From Cylindrospermum sp. NIES-4074 (lineage in GTDB: Bacteria; Cyanobacteriota; Cyanobacteriia; Cyanobacteriales; Nostocaceae): a DNA stretch of 64,000 bases. The position numbers were made by a program, and so were the translations under genes. Below the pieces are notes generated by a model, which was not told where the DNA came from, made no database searches, and saw nothing but the letters and a program-made list of their open reading frames with translations. This document shows positions 36,343-46,180 of this stretch, in pieces; position 1 is the stretch's first letter, and each line of letters starts with the position of its first letter. The stretch is from assembly GCA_003994795.1 (NCBI GenBank), contig AP018269.1, positions 434,001 to 498,000 of the forward strand, read 5' to 3'.

Positions 36343-38388
36343 TTACACCTCTTTTGTGAGCAATTTTGTCGGCATATTTCTGTTTGAGGTGGCGATAACA
36401 GTAGTATTTGTTAAAGCCTCTGCTGATACATTGCTCGCTAAATATTGGGGTTTGTATCCTGGTACAAGTTTTTCCAGCACATACACAATTGAATTCACAT
36501 CATTTTTAGCGGCTGCTATACACAATTCCTCCACAGTAATAGCCAGATTTTCTGGAATAATCCCACTAGCATTTTTCACAACTAACAATTTTTCGTGTTG
36601 AGTCGGTTCATACTCTTCTCCTTCAATAAAAAGTTCCTCAAATAATTTTTCCCCTGGTCGTAATCCTGTAAACACAATGTCAATATCTTTGTTTACTTTA
36701 TATCCTGAAAGGCGAATTAGTTCTTCGGCTAGGTCAATAATTTTGACAGGTTCACCCATATTCAGCATTAAAACTTCACCACTACAACCAAGTATCGCCG
36801 CCTGTAAAACTAGTTGAACGGCTTCGGGAATAGTCATGAAATAACGACAGATATCGGGATGAGTAACAGTTACTGGGCCACCTTGAGCAATTTGTTTTGT
36901 GAATGTGGGAACTACACTACCACGACTACCTAAAACATTACCAAACCGCACCGCCACATAATGCCTTCCACTTTCTTTTGCAGCTTGCAACACTAACAGT
37001 TCCGCAACTCTCTTACTAGCACCCATAACATTAGTGGGATTAACTGCTTTATCTGTGGAAATCATTACTAAATGTTTAACATCGTATTGCAATGCTAGGT
37101 CTAGTAAATTTTTTGTTCCTATCACATTGTTGGAGATTGCTTCTGGTGGATTTAATTCCATTAACGGAACGTGCTTATGTGCCGCAGCATGGAAAATTAC
37201 ATCAGGATGAAATAGCTCAAAGGCGTGTTCTAATCGTGACCGAAAACGAATATCAGCAATGAAGGTAGAAATTATCGGAAAATTTCGTTGTCCTTTATGA
37301 TCGTTTTTCAGTTCTTGGATGAGTCGTTCTAATTCCTGTTGAATATTGAATACAGAATTTTCTCCATGTCCTATGAGGATGATTTCAGCAGGGCAACAAT
37401 GAAAAATTTGCCGACAAAGTTCACTACCAATTGATCCGCCTGAGCCGGTGATTAATACTGTCTTACCTTGGAGAAATTGGGAAACTCGCTCAATATTAGT
37501 TTGTACAGGTTCACGTCTTAGCAAATCTTCAATTCTGACATCCCGAATGCTATCTACCCCTACACGCTCATTGAGAATTTCATGTATTCCGGGTAAAGTC
37601 CTTGTTTGGGTTCCAGTTAGTTGGCAAATATCTACGATTTCCCGAATGACTTTGCCAGTAACCGTAGGCATGGCAATGATAACTTTATGGATTTGCAGAG
37701 ATTTGACAATATCAGGAATTTGGTAGCGATTGCCTACTACACGAATCCCCCGGATATGTGCATGTAATTTTTGCGGATCGTCGTCAATGAAGGCAATAGG
37801 ATGAAAGCCTAATTGGGAGTTTCTCTGCATATCTTGCACGAGAGAAACGCCTGCACTACCAGCACCCACAATCAGCACTCGCTCTCGTGGGTTAAATACT
37901 GCCTGTCGTTGACTGACTCTTTCCATCACCCGAAAACTGAAACGCTGTCCCCCAATGAAAATACACGACAGCAAGCCATCTATAAATGGTAGTGATTGTG
38001 GCAGGCTACCTATAGGCAAATACTCTATGTGACGCATAGCCTTCAATAATATAACTTCGATGGCTACGGCACTCACGACTAACATCGCTATATATGTCAG
38101 TTCTTCAATACTGGCATAGCGCCAATAACGCCGATAAAAACCACAACTCCAAAAGACAATTAGTTTAATTACTAAAAACAGAATTGTGGCGATCGCTAGT
38201 TGTGATATATCTGCGTATAGGTTGATGTTGCCATCTAAGCGCAGGAGCAAAGCTAATAATGGTGTTATCGAAAAAGCAATGATGTCAAAGACAAGCAAAT
38301 GCCTATTTCTTAACCTCAATAACTTGCTCAATATACTGTTTAGCGATTTCTTAAGAATTACTTGAACAATATATAATAAGAGATTCAT
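36343..38388 (-). CDS. membrane-bound UDP-sugar 4,6-dehydratase/epimerase (CapD/FlaA1 type)
   Basis: 681 aa. Four N-terminal transmembrane helices (about 30-125), a first Rossmann-like domain (VLIVGAGSAGVSLVQDM), then the SDR domain with VLITGSGGSIGSELCRQI near residue 310 and MISTDKAVNPTNVMGASKR. This is the long PglF/CapD/WbpM form that makes the 4-keto-6-deoxy sugar nucleotide used by a DegT aminotransferase. It is the first gene in the direction of transcription, so the promoter of the block should lie in 38389-38700. I could not single out a promoter by eye. Confidence 0.92.
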   Translation of the reverse strand: MNLLLYIVQVILKKSLNSILSKLLRLRNRHLLVFDIIAFSITPLLALLLRLDGNINLYADISQLAIATILFLVIKLIVFWSCGFYRRYWRYASIEELTYIAMLVVSAVAIEVILLKAMRHIEYLPIGSLPQSLPFIDGLLSCIFIGGQRFSFRVMERVSQRQAVFNPRERVLIVGAGSAGVSLVQDMQRNSQLGFHPIAFIDDDPQKLHAHIRGIRVVGNRYQIPDIVKSLQIHKVIIAMPTVTGKVIREIVDICQLTGTQTRTLPGIHEILNERVGVDSIRDVRIEDLLRREPVQTNIERVSQFLQGKTVLITGSGGSIGSELCRQIFHCCPAEIILIGHGENSVFNIQQELERLIQELKNDHKGQRNFPIISTFIADIRFRSRLEHAFELFHPDVIFHAAAHKHVPLMELNPPEAISNNVIGTKNLLDLALQYDVKHLVMISTDKAVNPTNVMGASKRVAELLVLQAAKESGRHYVAVRFGNVLGSRGSVVPTFTKQIAQGGPVTVTHPDICRYFMTIPEAVQLVLQAAILGCSGEVLMLNMGEPVKIIDLAEELIRLSGYKVNKDIDIVFTGLRPGEKLFEELFIEGEEYEPTQHEKLLVVKNASGIIPENLAITVEELCIAAAKNDVNSIVYVLEKLVPGYKPQYLASNVSAEALTNTTVIATSNRNMPTKLLTKEV

Positions 38389-38567
38389 GCCTGCAAAGAC
38401 CTCCAGGGTAATCTACAGAATCATCTCACTTACCAAAACACTACAAGGTCTAAAGCCCCTGATTTTTGTTATGGAAAGCCTAGAAATTTTTTTTCGAGAT
38501 GCAAATCGCAAAGAAACAATTGTTATTCCCATCTCCTAGTTTTAGCTATGGGTTTTTACTAAGCCAC

Positions 38568-38634
38568 GCCAGTTGACAGTAGTTGCTACAAATCTCTCGG
38601 CAGTCTACGGGAGAAATCCCTGCAACACACTGGC
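38568..38634. repeat. GCCAGTTG palindromic repeat (copy 3)
   Basis: GCCAGTTGACAGTAGTTGCT at 38568 pairs imperfectly with TGCAACACACTGGC ending at 38634. It is related to the copies at 17698 and 25712. Confidence 0.5.
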
Positions 38635-38710
38635 TTCTAAGCACTAATAAAGTAGAAATATCCATTTTCGGAGGATATTGAATAAACTCAATCAACCTCA
38701 AGAATAATTA

Positions 38711-38801
38711 GGACTTACGCAAGATGTGGCAGCCAAAGCTTATTATTGCGTAGCGGTAATTCATGAACTACCGCTAATTTTGTTCTGTTTTGCGTAAGTC
38801 C
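38711..38801. repeat. GGACTTACGCAA MITE (copy 3)
   Basis: GGACTTACGCAA (38711) and TTGCGTAAGTCC (to 38801) are perfect ends. Inside, AGCGGTAATTCATG pairs with ATGAACTACCGCT. At 91 bp it is the shortest copy in the window. Confidence 0.8.
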
Positions 38802-39014
38802 TGATAATATTGAAATCTCTAAATTACCCTGTCAAATAGGCACTTACAGGAAATTTTAGTAGTGAATATTTGACGGAATAATAGTTTGGGTTGCTAATCA
38901 TTGATACCGTTATTCTTTGGTAATAAATGGATATTTAAAAATTCCCTATCCCATAGCTCAACTTTTGTAATGAGTGATGATAAAAGCTTGGCAAACATTA
39001 AAATAATGAAGTAA

Positions 39015-39052
39015 ATATGTCATTGATCAATTATATTTTGTCAATGACATAT
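39015..39052. promoter_or_regulatory. long perfect palindrome, possible operator
   Basis: ATATGTCATTGA pairs with TCAATGACATAT across a 14-base AT-rich spacer. It is in the spacer between ilvN and the CapD gene. It could be a repressor or activator site for either side, or an RNA hairpin. There is no T-run suitable for termination on the minus strand. Confidence 0.4.
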
Positions 39053-39333
39053 TTTTAGTTTACGAATGACACATTTGTTGTTAGTACAACCCAAAACATA
39101 GATTCGTTTAGCATTGGGCAACAGTTGTTATTACTGTTGTCCTGAACTATCAATTTTGTACCAGTTTTTAAATGCTGGCGTCACGCCAATCTGACATATT
39201 TTTCCTTGGAGAAAGAAAAAACTTTTGGCAATAGAATTTATCTGCTAATACTGAGGATCGTTTCCATACACAAATGGCAGCAAATGTGGTAAAAATCATT
39301 ACCCTATTTACTGCCTTATTTGGTGTTAAAATC

Positions 39334-39499
39334 GTAAGCATTCAGCTATCAGCCGTCAGCTAAAACCGGGTTTTAGACCAAGTTTAGGGGTTTTGAGTTG
39401 GGGAGACTCGTACCAAAAGCAATTAGTAATCCCTCTGTTAAAATGCTCATAAATTCTTGAAAATAGCTGATAGCTGATAGCTGAAGGCTGAATGCTTAC
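39334..39499. repeat. GTAAGCATTCA MITE copy C (short form)
   Basis: Ends GTAAGCATTCAGC (39334) and GCTGAATGCTTAC (to 39499). At 166 bp it lacks the extra internal segment of copies A and B, and it lies in the opposite orientation. One end is one base from the ilvN stop codon. No clear 8-bp duplication remains. Confidence 0.85.
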
Positions 39500-39500
39500 A

Positions 39501-40019
39501 CTAAACCTTTGCTTCCAAAGACTTGAGCAACTCAGTATTCACACCTGATTCACGAGTCAGAGCAATTTTGCCAGTGCGAGCGATTTCTCTGAGTCCAAAT
39601 TTTTGCAGCACTTGGACGATCGCTACCATTTTACCTGGATCTCCTACAACTTCTAGGGTTAGAGAGTCTTCCGCTACATCTACAACTCGCGCCCGAAAAA
39701 TCTGAGACAGTTCGATCACTTCTGAGCGATTGCTGCTGGTAGCATTCACCTTCAAAAGCATCAATTCCCGCTCTACACAAGGAATTTCGGTAATGTCCTG
39801 TACTTTGAGGACATTGACTAGCTTGTATAGTTGCTTGGTGAGTTGCTCAATTACGCGATCGTCACCAGGTACAACCATCGTAATTCGCGAAACTCCTCCC
39901 TGCTCGGCTGGGCCAACAGCAAGGCTTTCTATATTAAAACCGCGACGAGCAAATAAACTAGAAATGCGGGACAGAACTCCCGCTTCATCTTCTACGAGCA
40001 CTGAAAGAGTATGTTTCAT
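39501..40019 (-). CDS. ilvN: acetolactate synthase small (regulatory) subunit
   Basis: 172 aa from ATG 40019, the family start [12 protein letters not shown]; a TTG three codons upstream is unlikely. The N-terminal ACT domain has [25 protein letters not shown] (read in two halves), the site of valine feedback. The C-terminal half has the ALS_ss_C domain. It activates and confers feedback control on the catalytic subunit IlvB in branched-chain amino-acid synthesis. The catalytic gene is not adjacent. A MITE abuts its stop codon. Confidence 0.95.
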   Translation of the reverse strand: MKHTLSVLVEDEAGVLSRISSLFARRGFNIESLAVGPAEQGGVSRITMVVPGDDRVIEQLTKQLYKLVNVLKVQDITEIPCVERELMLLKVNATSSNRSEVIELSQIFRARVVDVAEDSLTLEVVGDPGKMVAIVQVLQKFGLREIARTGKIALTRESGVNTELLKSLEAKV

Positions 40020-40286
40020 TTTCGCCAACAGAGGCTAGGGGAGCAAGTGATTAACGCAGGCGAAACTCACGGCTACGCTAGACGTACTACCACAGTAAAT
40101 TGTAGGTCTAATCTCCCATTCTAAACTCAATAGGGACACTGATGGCATCCTGAGATAGAAGTTATGTGAAAATCATACCTCTAGCGGTAATCTTCCTGAG
40201 TACATATCTTTTCAGGGGTAGATGCTATTTTTTTAGGAAACTTTTATATTTTTATCTAAGGAAACTTTGATGGGAGAAAAGTGTTT

Positions 40287-40649
40287 ATGGGTTGGTTACA
40301 AAGACTGTTTGGATTAGAAAAACCGGAAAATGCCCAAGTCAATCCGACTCCGCAGCCAGTACCCCAAGCTTCTACTACCACCCCTACTGCTACTCAAACA
40401 ATTCCCCCAGAACGTCTGGGATTGAATGGAGAATACGACCAGAGTGGTTTGGCGAAGCGGGTAGCGTTGGCGTTTGACCAAGACACCCAACTCGATGACG
40501 TGAATACTCTCTGGGTGGCTCAGACAGGTAGCACTGTGGTACTAAAGGGCAAGGTTCCCAATCAGGCTATGATCAGCAAAATGATTTCTGTGGCACGTTC
40601 GGTGAATGGCACTACAGATGTTGACACCAGCCAAGTTACTGTTGGTTAG
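40287..40649 (+). CDS. small BON-domain-like protein
   Basis: 120 aa from ATG 40287 (GGGAG 9-10 bases upstream). MGWLQRLFGLEKPE is followed by a Pro/Thr/Gln-rich linker (about 20-45). A C-terminal domain (SGLAKRVALAFDQD, then TVVLKGKVPNQAMISKM, then VNGTTDVDTSQVTV) matches a BON-like alpha/beta fold. Such domains bind phospholipid or membranes. Function in cyanobacteria is unknown. Confidence 0.78.
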   Translation: MGWLQRLFGLEKPENAQVNPTPQPVPQASTTTPTATQTIPPERLGLNGEYDQSGLAKRVALAFDQDTQLDDVNTLWVAQTGSTVVLKGKVPNQAMISKMISVARSVNGTTDVDTSQVTVG

Positions 40650-40685
40650 GTGCTTTTCCCAGACCACAAGGCAGGTGAATACTAA

Positions 40686-41618
40686 TTATTGGGATGGTTT
40701 TGAGTAGCGATCGCCTAAACATCTGGGAATCCAATCTAAAATCGCCTGATTCACTTGCTCTGGACACTCGTCATGGGGGCAATGACCCACATCTTCTAGA
40801 TAGAGCAGTTCTAGTTTCTCGTTGTACAGCGCAAATTGTCTCGCTAGTATGGGGGGAACAAACCGATCTTTTTGCCCCCAAATTAAAAGCATCGGAATTG
40901 TTAAGTTAGGTAACACTGTCTTGACACTAGGGCTAAAGTCTACACCAATTGTCGCTTTGAATAAGGCACTAAAAGCACGGGCAGAACCCCGGTCTTGGGG
41001 CGGCCCAGCTAAAATGTCTATCAGTTCATCAGTAATCGCCTCTGGGTTAGCATAAGCCAAACTAGCCCAGCGACGTACAAAACCCGGTCGGCGCACCAGA
41101 TGAAACAGAGGTTTGAGTATCAACCCAGAAGCGACAATATTTTTAATCCCCCTGACAATGGGTTGCAAAAACACGGGGATCGCTTCTTGTTCTAATGAGG
41201 GGTCGGGTAAGCTCATCATCACTACACCCAGCACCATGTCGGGATGGGCAGCAGCAGCAGCTAAAGAAATCAGTGAACCATTGGAATTACCTATCAATAT
41301 TACTGGTTGCCTGATAAATGCTCGCCAAAAATCGTAAACCTGCTCTACCCAAAGGTTGATGCTATAATTGGCTGGAGCTTTTTCCGAAGCGCCAAAACCC
41401 AGCATATCTAGAGCGTAGACTGTGTGGTGTTCGCCCAATATCTCTAAATTATGTCGCCAATGTCCAATAGAAGCACCAAACCCATGCAGCAGTATCAGGG
41501 GTGTGGTCGTTTGCTGATTTTGAGCAGCGCGGATGAAGGTATAACGGGTTTGCCAACCCCGCCAAACCCAGTCCCTTTGATTACCAACCCGCTGCTGCCA
41601 ATGTATTGCACTGGTCAT
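40686..41618 (-). CDS. alpha/beta hydrolase, chlorophyll-dephytylase-like
   Basis: About 310 aa from ATG 41618 with GAGG seven bases upstream; a longer frame adds 19 residues but no good ribosome site. Oxyanion HGFGAS, nucleophile elbow GNSNGS (Ser), Asp in WGQKDRFVP and His in DVGHCPHDE form the triad. The WRGWQTRY opening is typical of the cyanobacterial/plastid group that includes chlorophyll dephytylase and pheophytinase-like enzymes. Substrate assignment is tentative. Confidence 0.85.
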   Translation of the reverse strand: MTSAIHWQQRVGNQRDWVWRGWQTRYTFIRAAQNQQTTTPLILLHGFGASIGHWRHNLEILGEHHTVYALDMLGFGASEKAPANYSINLWVEQVYDFWRAFIRQPVILIGNSNGSLISLAAAAAHPDMVLGVVMMSLPDPSLEQEAIPVFLQPIVRGIKNIVASGLILKPLFHLVRRPGFVRRWASLAYANPEAITDELIDILAGPPQDRGSARAFSALFKATIGVDFSPSVKTVLPNLTIPMLLIWGQKDRFVPPILARQFALYNEKLELLYLEDVGHCPHDECPEQVNQAILDWIPRCLGDRYSKPSQ

Positions 41619-42149
41619 AATTGCCTCAAATGAATCAGCCGTAATTACAATCCTACATTCCGCCATTAGTGACAAGTGAAGGAAATAGGTAAATTGTCAA
41701 GCCAGGTCTTTGCCTTGGTGAAAAATCATTGACTCACATCAGACAATTAGAAAATATAGCTTGGTGGGCATCTTGGGAGGGTAGCAGCAGTTAGGGTAGG
41801 CGATTAAGTGTATTTCCTGACATCTTTATGGGTAGATACTCGTTAAGCCCTTGACTAGACTATATGGCTAAAACACATCATTAACGCGTTTGCCAAAAAG
41901 CGTCATAATAATTAATATTGCCTGGTGTTGTGTAATTTTGATTAACTATTCCGGAGAAATTCTCAAGAGAATGAGTAGAATGACAAAGATAACGGCCCAA
42001 CTATTCTACGGATTAGTTACCCTAGAACTATAGACTCATTGCTAAATTCTGAGTTATTTTCAGTATTTTGCCTCTGAGGCATATCAATCAAGACTCAACC
42101 AATCAAGACCAAGACCAACCCTTAACTATAAGAGCTCCCACAAATCATA
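41619..42149. other. non-coding region upstream of infC
   Basis: About 530 bases between divergent genes. I see no gene. TTAACGCGTTTGCCAAAAAG at 41881 has weak dyad symmetry. It should hold the infC promoter and leader; no leader structure could be confirmed by eye. Confidence 0.4.
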
Positions 42150-42683
42150 ATGCCTGTGATTGAGAAAAAACGAACTCGCGATCTGCCCCAAATTAACGAA
42201 CGGATTCGCTTCCCGAAAATTCGGGTGATTGACACTGATGGTGCCCAACTAGGAATTATGCCCCCAATAGAGGCAATACAACTAGCAGAAGAAAAAGAAC
42301 TTGATCTGGTGCTACTCAGTGACAAGGCTGATCCGCCGGTTTGTCGGATTATGGACTATGGCAAATACAAGTTTGAGCAGGAAAAAAAGGCGCGGGAGGC
42401 CCGGAAGAAGCAGCACACGGCTGATGTGAAGGAAGTGAAGATGCGCTACAAGATAGAAGAACATGACTATAATGTGCGCGTCAAGCAAGCAGAGCGCTTT
42501 CTCAAAGATGGCGATAAAGTCAAAGCTACTGTGATGTTCCGGGGTCGGGAAATTCAACATAGTGACTTAGCAGAAGATTTACTCAAGCGAATGGCTACTG
42601 ATTTAGAGCCATTTGGAGAGGTACAGCAAGCGCCGAAGAAAGAAGGGCGCAACATGATGATGCTCATATCTCCCAAAAAATAA
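42150..42683 (+). CDS. infC: translation initiation factor IF-3
   Basis: 177 aa, full length. The N-terminal domain carries [21 protein letters not shown] (as two adjoining parts), the linker has [19 protein letters not shown], and the C-terminal domain [17 protein letters not shown] and MFRGREIQH. It binds the 30S subunit and checks start codon and initiator tRNA. Unlike E. coli infC, which starts AUU, this gene has ATG, so the AUU-based autoregulation is absent. It is followed by a strong terminator. Confidence 0.97.
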   Translation: MPVIEKKRTRDLPQINERIRFPKIRVIDTDGAQLGIMPPIEAIQLAEEKELDLVLLSDKADPPVCRIMDYGKYKFEQEKKAREARKKQHTADVKEVKMRYKIEEHDYNVRVKQAERFLKDGDKVKATVMFRGREIQHSDLAEDLLKRMATDLEPFGEVQQAPKKEGRNMMMLISPKK

Positions 42684-42743
42684 TCCTCTGACGGTTTTAC
42701 AGCACTCGAAAACTAAATTCTTGTAAATTTATCTAAAAACGAT

Positions 42744-42794
42744 AGTCCTGACGGCTGAGTGGGAAACATAATACTCAGTTGCTCAGGACTTTTG
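42744..42794 (+). terminator. intrinsic terminator of infC
   Basis: AGTCCTGA pairs with TCAGGACT, and inside that CTGAGT pairs with ACTCAG around a 12-base loop, followed by TTTT. It starts 61 bases after the infC stop. Confidence 0.8.
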
Positions 42795-42862
42795 CAATTT
42801 GTGCCGTTGTTATTGTTTTTACGTGCCCGATGTGCTGTGATTACACCAGAGACTAAAAATGC

Positions 42863-45800
42863 ATGGAATTGAAAAATCACTGGTTTGCTGAAAATAGAGG
42901 CTCTCTGGCACGACTGCTTCAGTGGGTGAATCTACGACCTGAAGAAGGCGAACGCACTTGGATGATGTTTGCCTTCTACACCACTGTGTCTGTGGGATTG
43001 CGGTGGGCAGAAGACAGTACAGTAGCGCTGTTTTTGGATGAATATGGGGCTGGTACACTGCCTTGGATTTATATTGCCAGTGCGGCACTTGGGGCTGGAC
43101 TGGTGGTTTTATATTCTTGGGTTCAAAAGGTTTTTCCCTTGCGCTGGGTGATTGTGGCGATCGCACCTTGCATGGTGACACCCTTATTTTTATTAGTCAT
43201 CTTGCATTGGGGTGTACATGTTTCCTACCTGTCACTAATTATCATCTTTCTGCTCAAGCTGTGGGTAGACGCCTTTTATGTGGTCAATGACCTCAATACC
43301 TCGATTATTGCTAATCAACTATTCAATATTCGCGAGATTAAGCGCACTTACCCATTGGTCAGTAGTGGCGTGTTAGTAGCTGATGTCATCAGTGGCTTTA
43401 GTTTGCCTTGGTTGTTACAATTCGCCAGCCTCAATAGGGTAATCCTGATCGCCTGTATTGTGATTATGTTCGGCGCAGGAATTTTATTTTATTTAAGTTA
43501 TCACTATCGAGAAGCTTTTCCTGACACCCCGCAACGGCTGATTCCCGAAGAACAAGCCTCCCGCCATCGTCGCTTACAAACTCCCCTCAAGCGCTATGCT
43601 TGGCATTTGTTTGCCTTTGTGGCTTTGTTGCAAGGGATTGGGTTGTTAATAGATTTTCAGTATCTCCGGGAACTCAAGGCCTCTTTGGGCGACCAACAAC
43701 TCGCTAGCTTCTTGGGTCTGTTTGGCGGCATTGTAGGACTGTGTGAGTTAGTAACCCAGTGGTTTTTTTCCAGCCGACTTATTGAACGGATTGGGGTATT
43801 TTTCACCGCCGCACTTTTACCAATCACCGTCGGGTTCGTCATCCCAGGGGTGATTGCCTTGCTGAATTTATTTCCCGCACTACAAAAGCCAAGCTTTTTC
43901 TGGGGTTTGATGGGTCTGAAGTTCTGCGATGAACTTCTGCGCTACACCTTTATTATTAGTAGCGGGCCTGTGCTTTACCAACCAATCCCAGAGCGTATTC
44001 GCAGCCGGATGCAGTCCTTATCTGGAGGCACAGCCGAAGCGATCGCCACAGGTTTAACAGGATTGGTAATTTTTGTCACCTTGTTTCTGTCTGGGCGATT
44101 TGTCGCCGAACCACTACAGAAGTGGGTCTTGATTGGGGAAACAGTAGTGGTAGCTGCCACCTGCCTCAAAGTAGTCTGGGAATTACGATTGCGTTATGTT
44201 GACCTGTTAGTCTTAAGTGCAGAACGGGGAGAACTGAGTGCAGCCAATGTGGGACTGCGTGTCTTCAAGCAAGGGGTAGTCAAAGCTTTAGGAGAAAAAG
44301 GTACTGAGGCAGATAAACGCTCTTGCTTGGAACTTTTAGCCCAAATTGACCTGCCAGGAGCAGCGGAAGTTTTAGCACCTCTGCTCTTTAAATTACCGCC
44401 GGATTTGCAGTGCCAAAGTTTAGAGGTGATGCTGATGGGAGGGGCAAATGCCCTCTATGTGCCCCAAGTGCGTCAGTTGTTAGAACAGCCCCCAGGAACT
44501 GTTGATCCTGAAGTTTTTGCCCTGGCTCTGCGCTACGTTTGGTTGGCGGAACCAGATCCTAATTTAAGTCTGTTAGAACAATATCTGCATCCCCGACAAA
44601 ACTCACTCATCCGCGCCACCGCCGCTGCTTTATTGTTACGTCAGGGGACGCCAATGCAAAAGGTAGCAGCTACCAAAACCATGCGCCGGATGCTGACTCA
44701 TAAACAAGAACGGGAGCGGATGAATGGCGTTAGAGCGCTCAGAGAAGCAGTTTATCTCCAAGCACTGCGAATTCACATCCCCAATTTGTTACAGGATGCG
44801 TCTTTACGGGTGCGCTGTGCTGTGTTGGAAATGATTGCTGCCACTCATTTGGAAGAGTATTATTCGGCACTTTTGGCAGCACTATACTACAAGTCAACCC
44901 GGACTACGGCGATGCGTGCCTTAGTGCGACTGGAGAATGAAGCTATTAAGATGCTGTTGGAACTAGCTACGGATATTTACAAACCGGAAGTAGTGCGGAT
45001 GTATGCTTGGCGCACCATTGCTCAAATCGGCACTTTGGAAGCAATGGAGACTTTATGGCGAAATTTAGAAACATCTTGGGGTACTAATAGGGATCATATC
45101 CTCCGCAGCTTGTTGAAAATTCAGCAACAACCAGGAAATGCCAGTTTAGTGGATCGGTTCTATGAAAGTAGGGTGGAAGCTTTAATTCAGGAAGAATTAA
45201 GATTTTTAGGTGAGATTTACTCTGCTTACATAGATTTCCAAACATCAGATGCTCTCAACAGAGGTCAATCAAATGAAAGGCTGGTGATTGTGAGTGGATT
45301 ACTGCAACGCTCACTCCTAGAATTAGAACTGGATGTAAAAGAGCGGTTACTGTTGTTATTAAAGCTACTTTACCCCGCAGAAAAGATGCAAGCGGCAGCT
45401 TTTAATCTCCGTTCTCAGTCGGTGGTTAATTTAGCACGGGGGTTAGAAATTTTAGACCATACAGTGAATTTGTCTTGCAAGTCCCTGTTGCTGAATATTT
45501 TAGATCGGCGATCGCAGCAAGAAAAACTCCAACACCTTGAAGAAGCTGGACTTGTAGAATATGAAAATATGTTAGTTAGCGATCGCCTCCGCACCTTACT
45601 CATGGAGCCTAAATTCCTTTCTGATTGGTGCTTGGCTTGCTGTTTTCATTTTGCTCAAGTTGCTCGCATCCGGCTGACAACCGAAGAAATTTTGGCAACT
45701 CTCTCTCATCCTACAGGCTTTGTCCGGGAAGCGGCGATCGCCTATTTGAGTGTAGTTTCACACCGCGTCTTCCGAGAAATGCTCCCCCACCTGCAAAAAG

Positions 45801-45871
45801 ATCCACATCCTCTTGTGGCGGCTCAAGTTCAAGAGTTAATGCAAAAATCCCAAAACGAAAATTCCCAGTAA
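42863..45871 (+). CDS. MFS/NTT-like membrane protein fused to HEAT repeats
   Basis: 1002 aa. Residues 1-430 form about twelve transmembrane helices of the MFS/ATP-ADP-translocase-like type. They are followed by about 550 residues of helical repeats (for example AATKTMRRMLTHKQERE, NGVRALREAVYL, RVRCAVLEMIAATH), consistent with HEAT repeats. The C-terminal end again has FVREAAIAYLSV-type repeats. Such fusions are conserved in cyanobacteria, often beside cyclic-nucleotide-binding proteins. The transport substrate is unknown. Its start lies 180 bases after infC, behind the terminator. Confidence 0.85.
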   Translation: MELKNHWFAENRGSLARLLQWVNLRPEEGERTWMMFAFYTTVSVGLRWAEDSTVALFLDEYGAGTLPWIYIASAALGAGLVVLYSWVQKVFPLRWVIVAIAPCMVTPLFLLVILHWGVHVSYLSLIIIFLLKLWVDAFYVVNDLNTSIIANQLFNIREIKRTYPLVSSGVLVADVISGFSLPWLLQFASLNRVILIACIVIMFGAGILFYLSYHYREAFPDTPQRLIPEEQASRHRRLQTPLKRYAWHLFAFVALLQGIGLLIDFQYLRELKASLGDQQLASFLGLFGGIVGLCELVTQWFFSSRLIERIGVFFTAALLPITVGFVIPGVIALLNLFPALQKPSFFWGLMGLKFCDELLRYTFIISSGPVLYQPIPERIRSRMQSLSGGTAEAIATGLTGLVIFVTLFLSGRFVAEPLQKWVLIGETVVVAATCLKVVWELRLRYVDLLVLSAERGELSAANVGLRVFKQGVVKALGEKGTEADKRSCLELLAQIDLPGAAEVLAPLLFKLPPDLQCQSLEVMLMGGANALYVPQVRQLLEQPPGTVDPEVFALALRYVWLAEPDPNLSLLEQYLHPRQNSLIRATAAALLLRQGTPMQKVAATKTMRRMLTHKQERERMNGVRALREAVYLQALRIHIPNLLQDASLRVRCAVLEMIAATHLEEYYSALLAALYYKSTRTTAMRALVRLENEAIKMLLELATDIYKPEVVRMYAWRTIAQIGTLEAMETLWRNLETSWGTNRDHILRSLLKIQQQPGNASLVDRFYESRVEALIQEELRFLGEIYSAYIDFQTSDALNRGQSNERLVIVSGLLQRSLLELELDVKERLLLLLKLLYPAEKMQAAAFNLRSQSVVNLARGLEILDHTVNLSCKSLLLNILDRRSQQEKLQHLEEAGLVEYENMLVSDRLRTLLMEPKFLSDWCLACCFHFAQVARIRLTTEEILATLSHPTGFVREAAIAYLSVVSHRVFREMLPHLQKDPHPLVAAQVQELMQKSQNENSQ

Positions 45872-45999
45872 TTAACCTTCTTTGATCACTTTAGGCAGAA
45901 GAAAGATATAAATTCTCAATTTGTGCAGCACAAAAAACCAACCCAATGAACTCATTCTTAAACTGAATTAACTATTATTCAACACTTGCAACCAAGGTT

Positions 46000-46180
46000 T
46001 AATTGACACTCTCAGGTCTAAAGACACTGAGATTCTTTAATCAAAGACATGACTTGCTCGGTCAGGCTTGCACCAGAGCGAGTAGAGGACGAATCTCCTA
46101 AAGCGTTGCTTGCGTCAAGCGCAAAAGTTCCCGTATGCCCTACGGTACTCAATCCTCGACTCAGGATATTTCTAGCTGCG
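46000..46180 (-). ncRNA. predicted omega (reRNA) guide at the tnpB 3' end
   Basis: TnpB guide RNAs are transcribed from the 3' end of tnpB through the right end. Here the right-end hairpin overlaps the last codons and stop of tnpB. Position is inferred from the family; RNA boundaries and the guide segment beyond the right end were not determined. Confidence 0.4.

Larger units (their letters stand above)
38389..39333. other. long non-coding leader/promoter region of the exopolysaccharide block
   Basis: No convincing gene is seen. It contains repeat copies at 38568 and 38711 and a strong palindrome at 39015. Transcription of the minus-strand block must start here or in the ilvN region. The many palindromes make operator calls unsafe. 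Confidence 0.5.
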
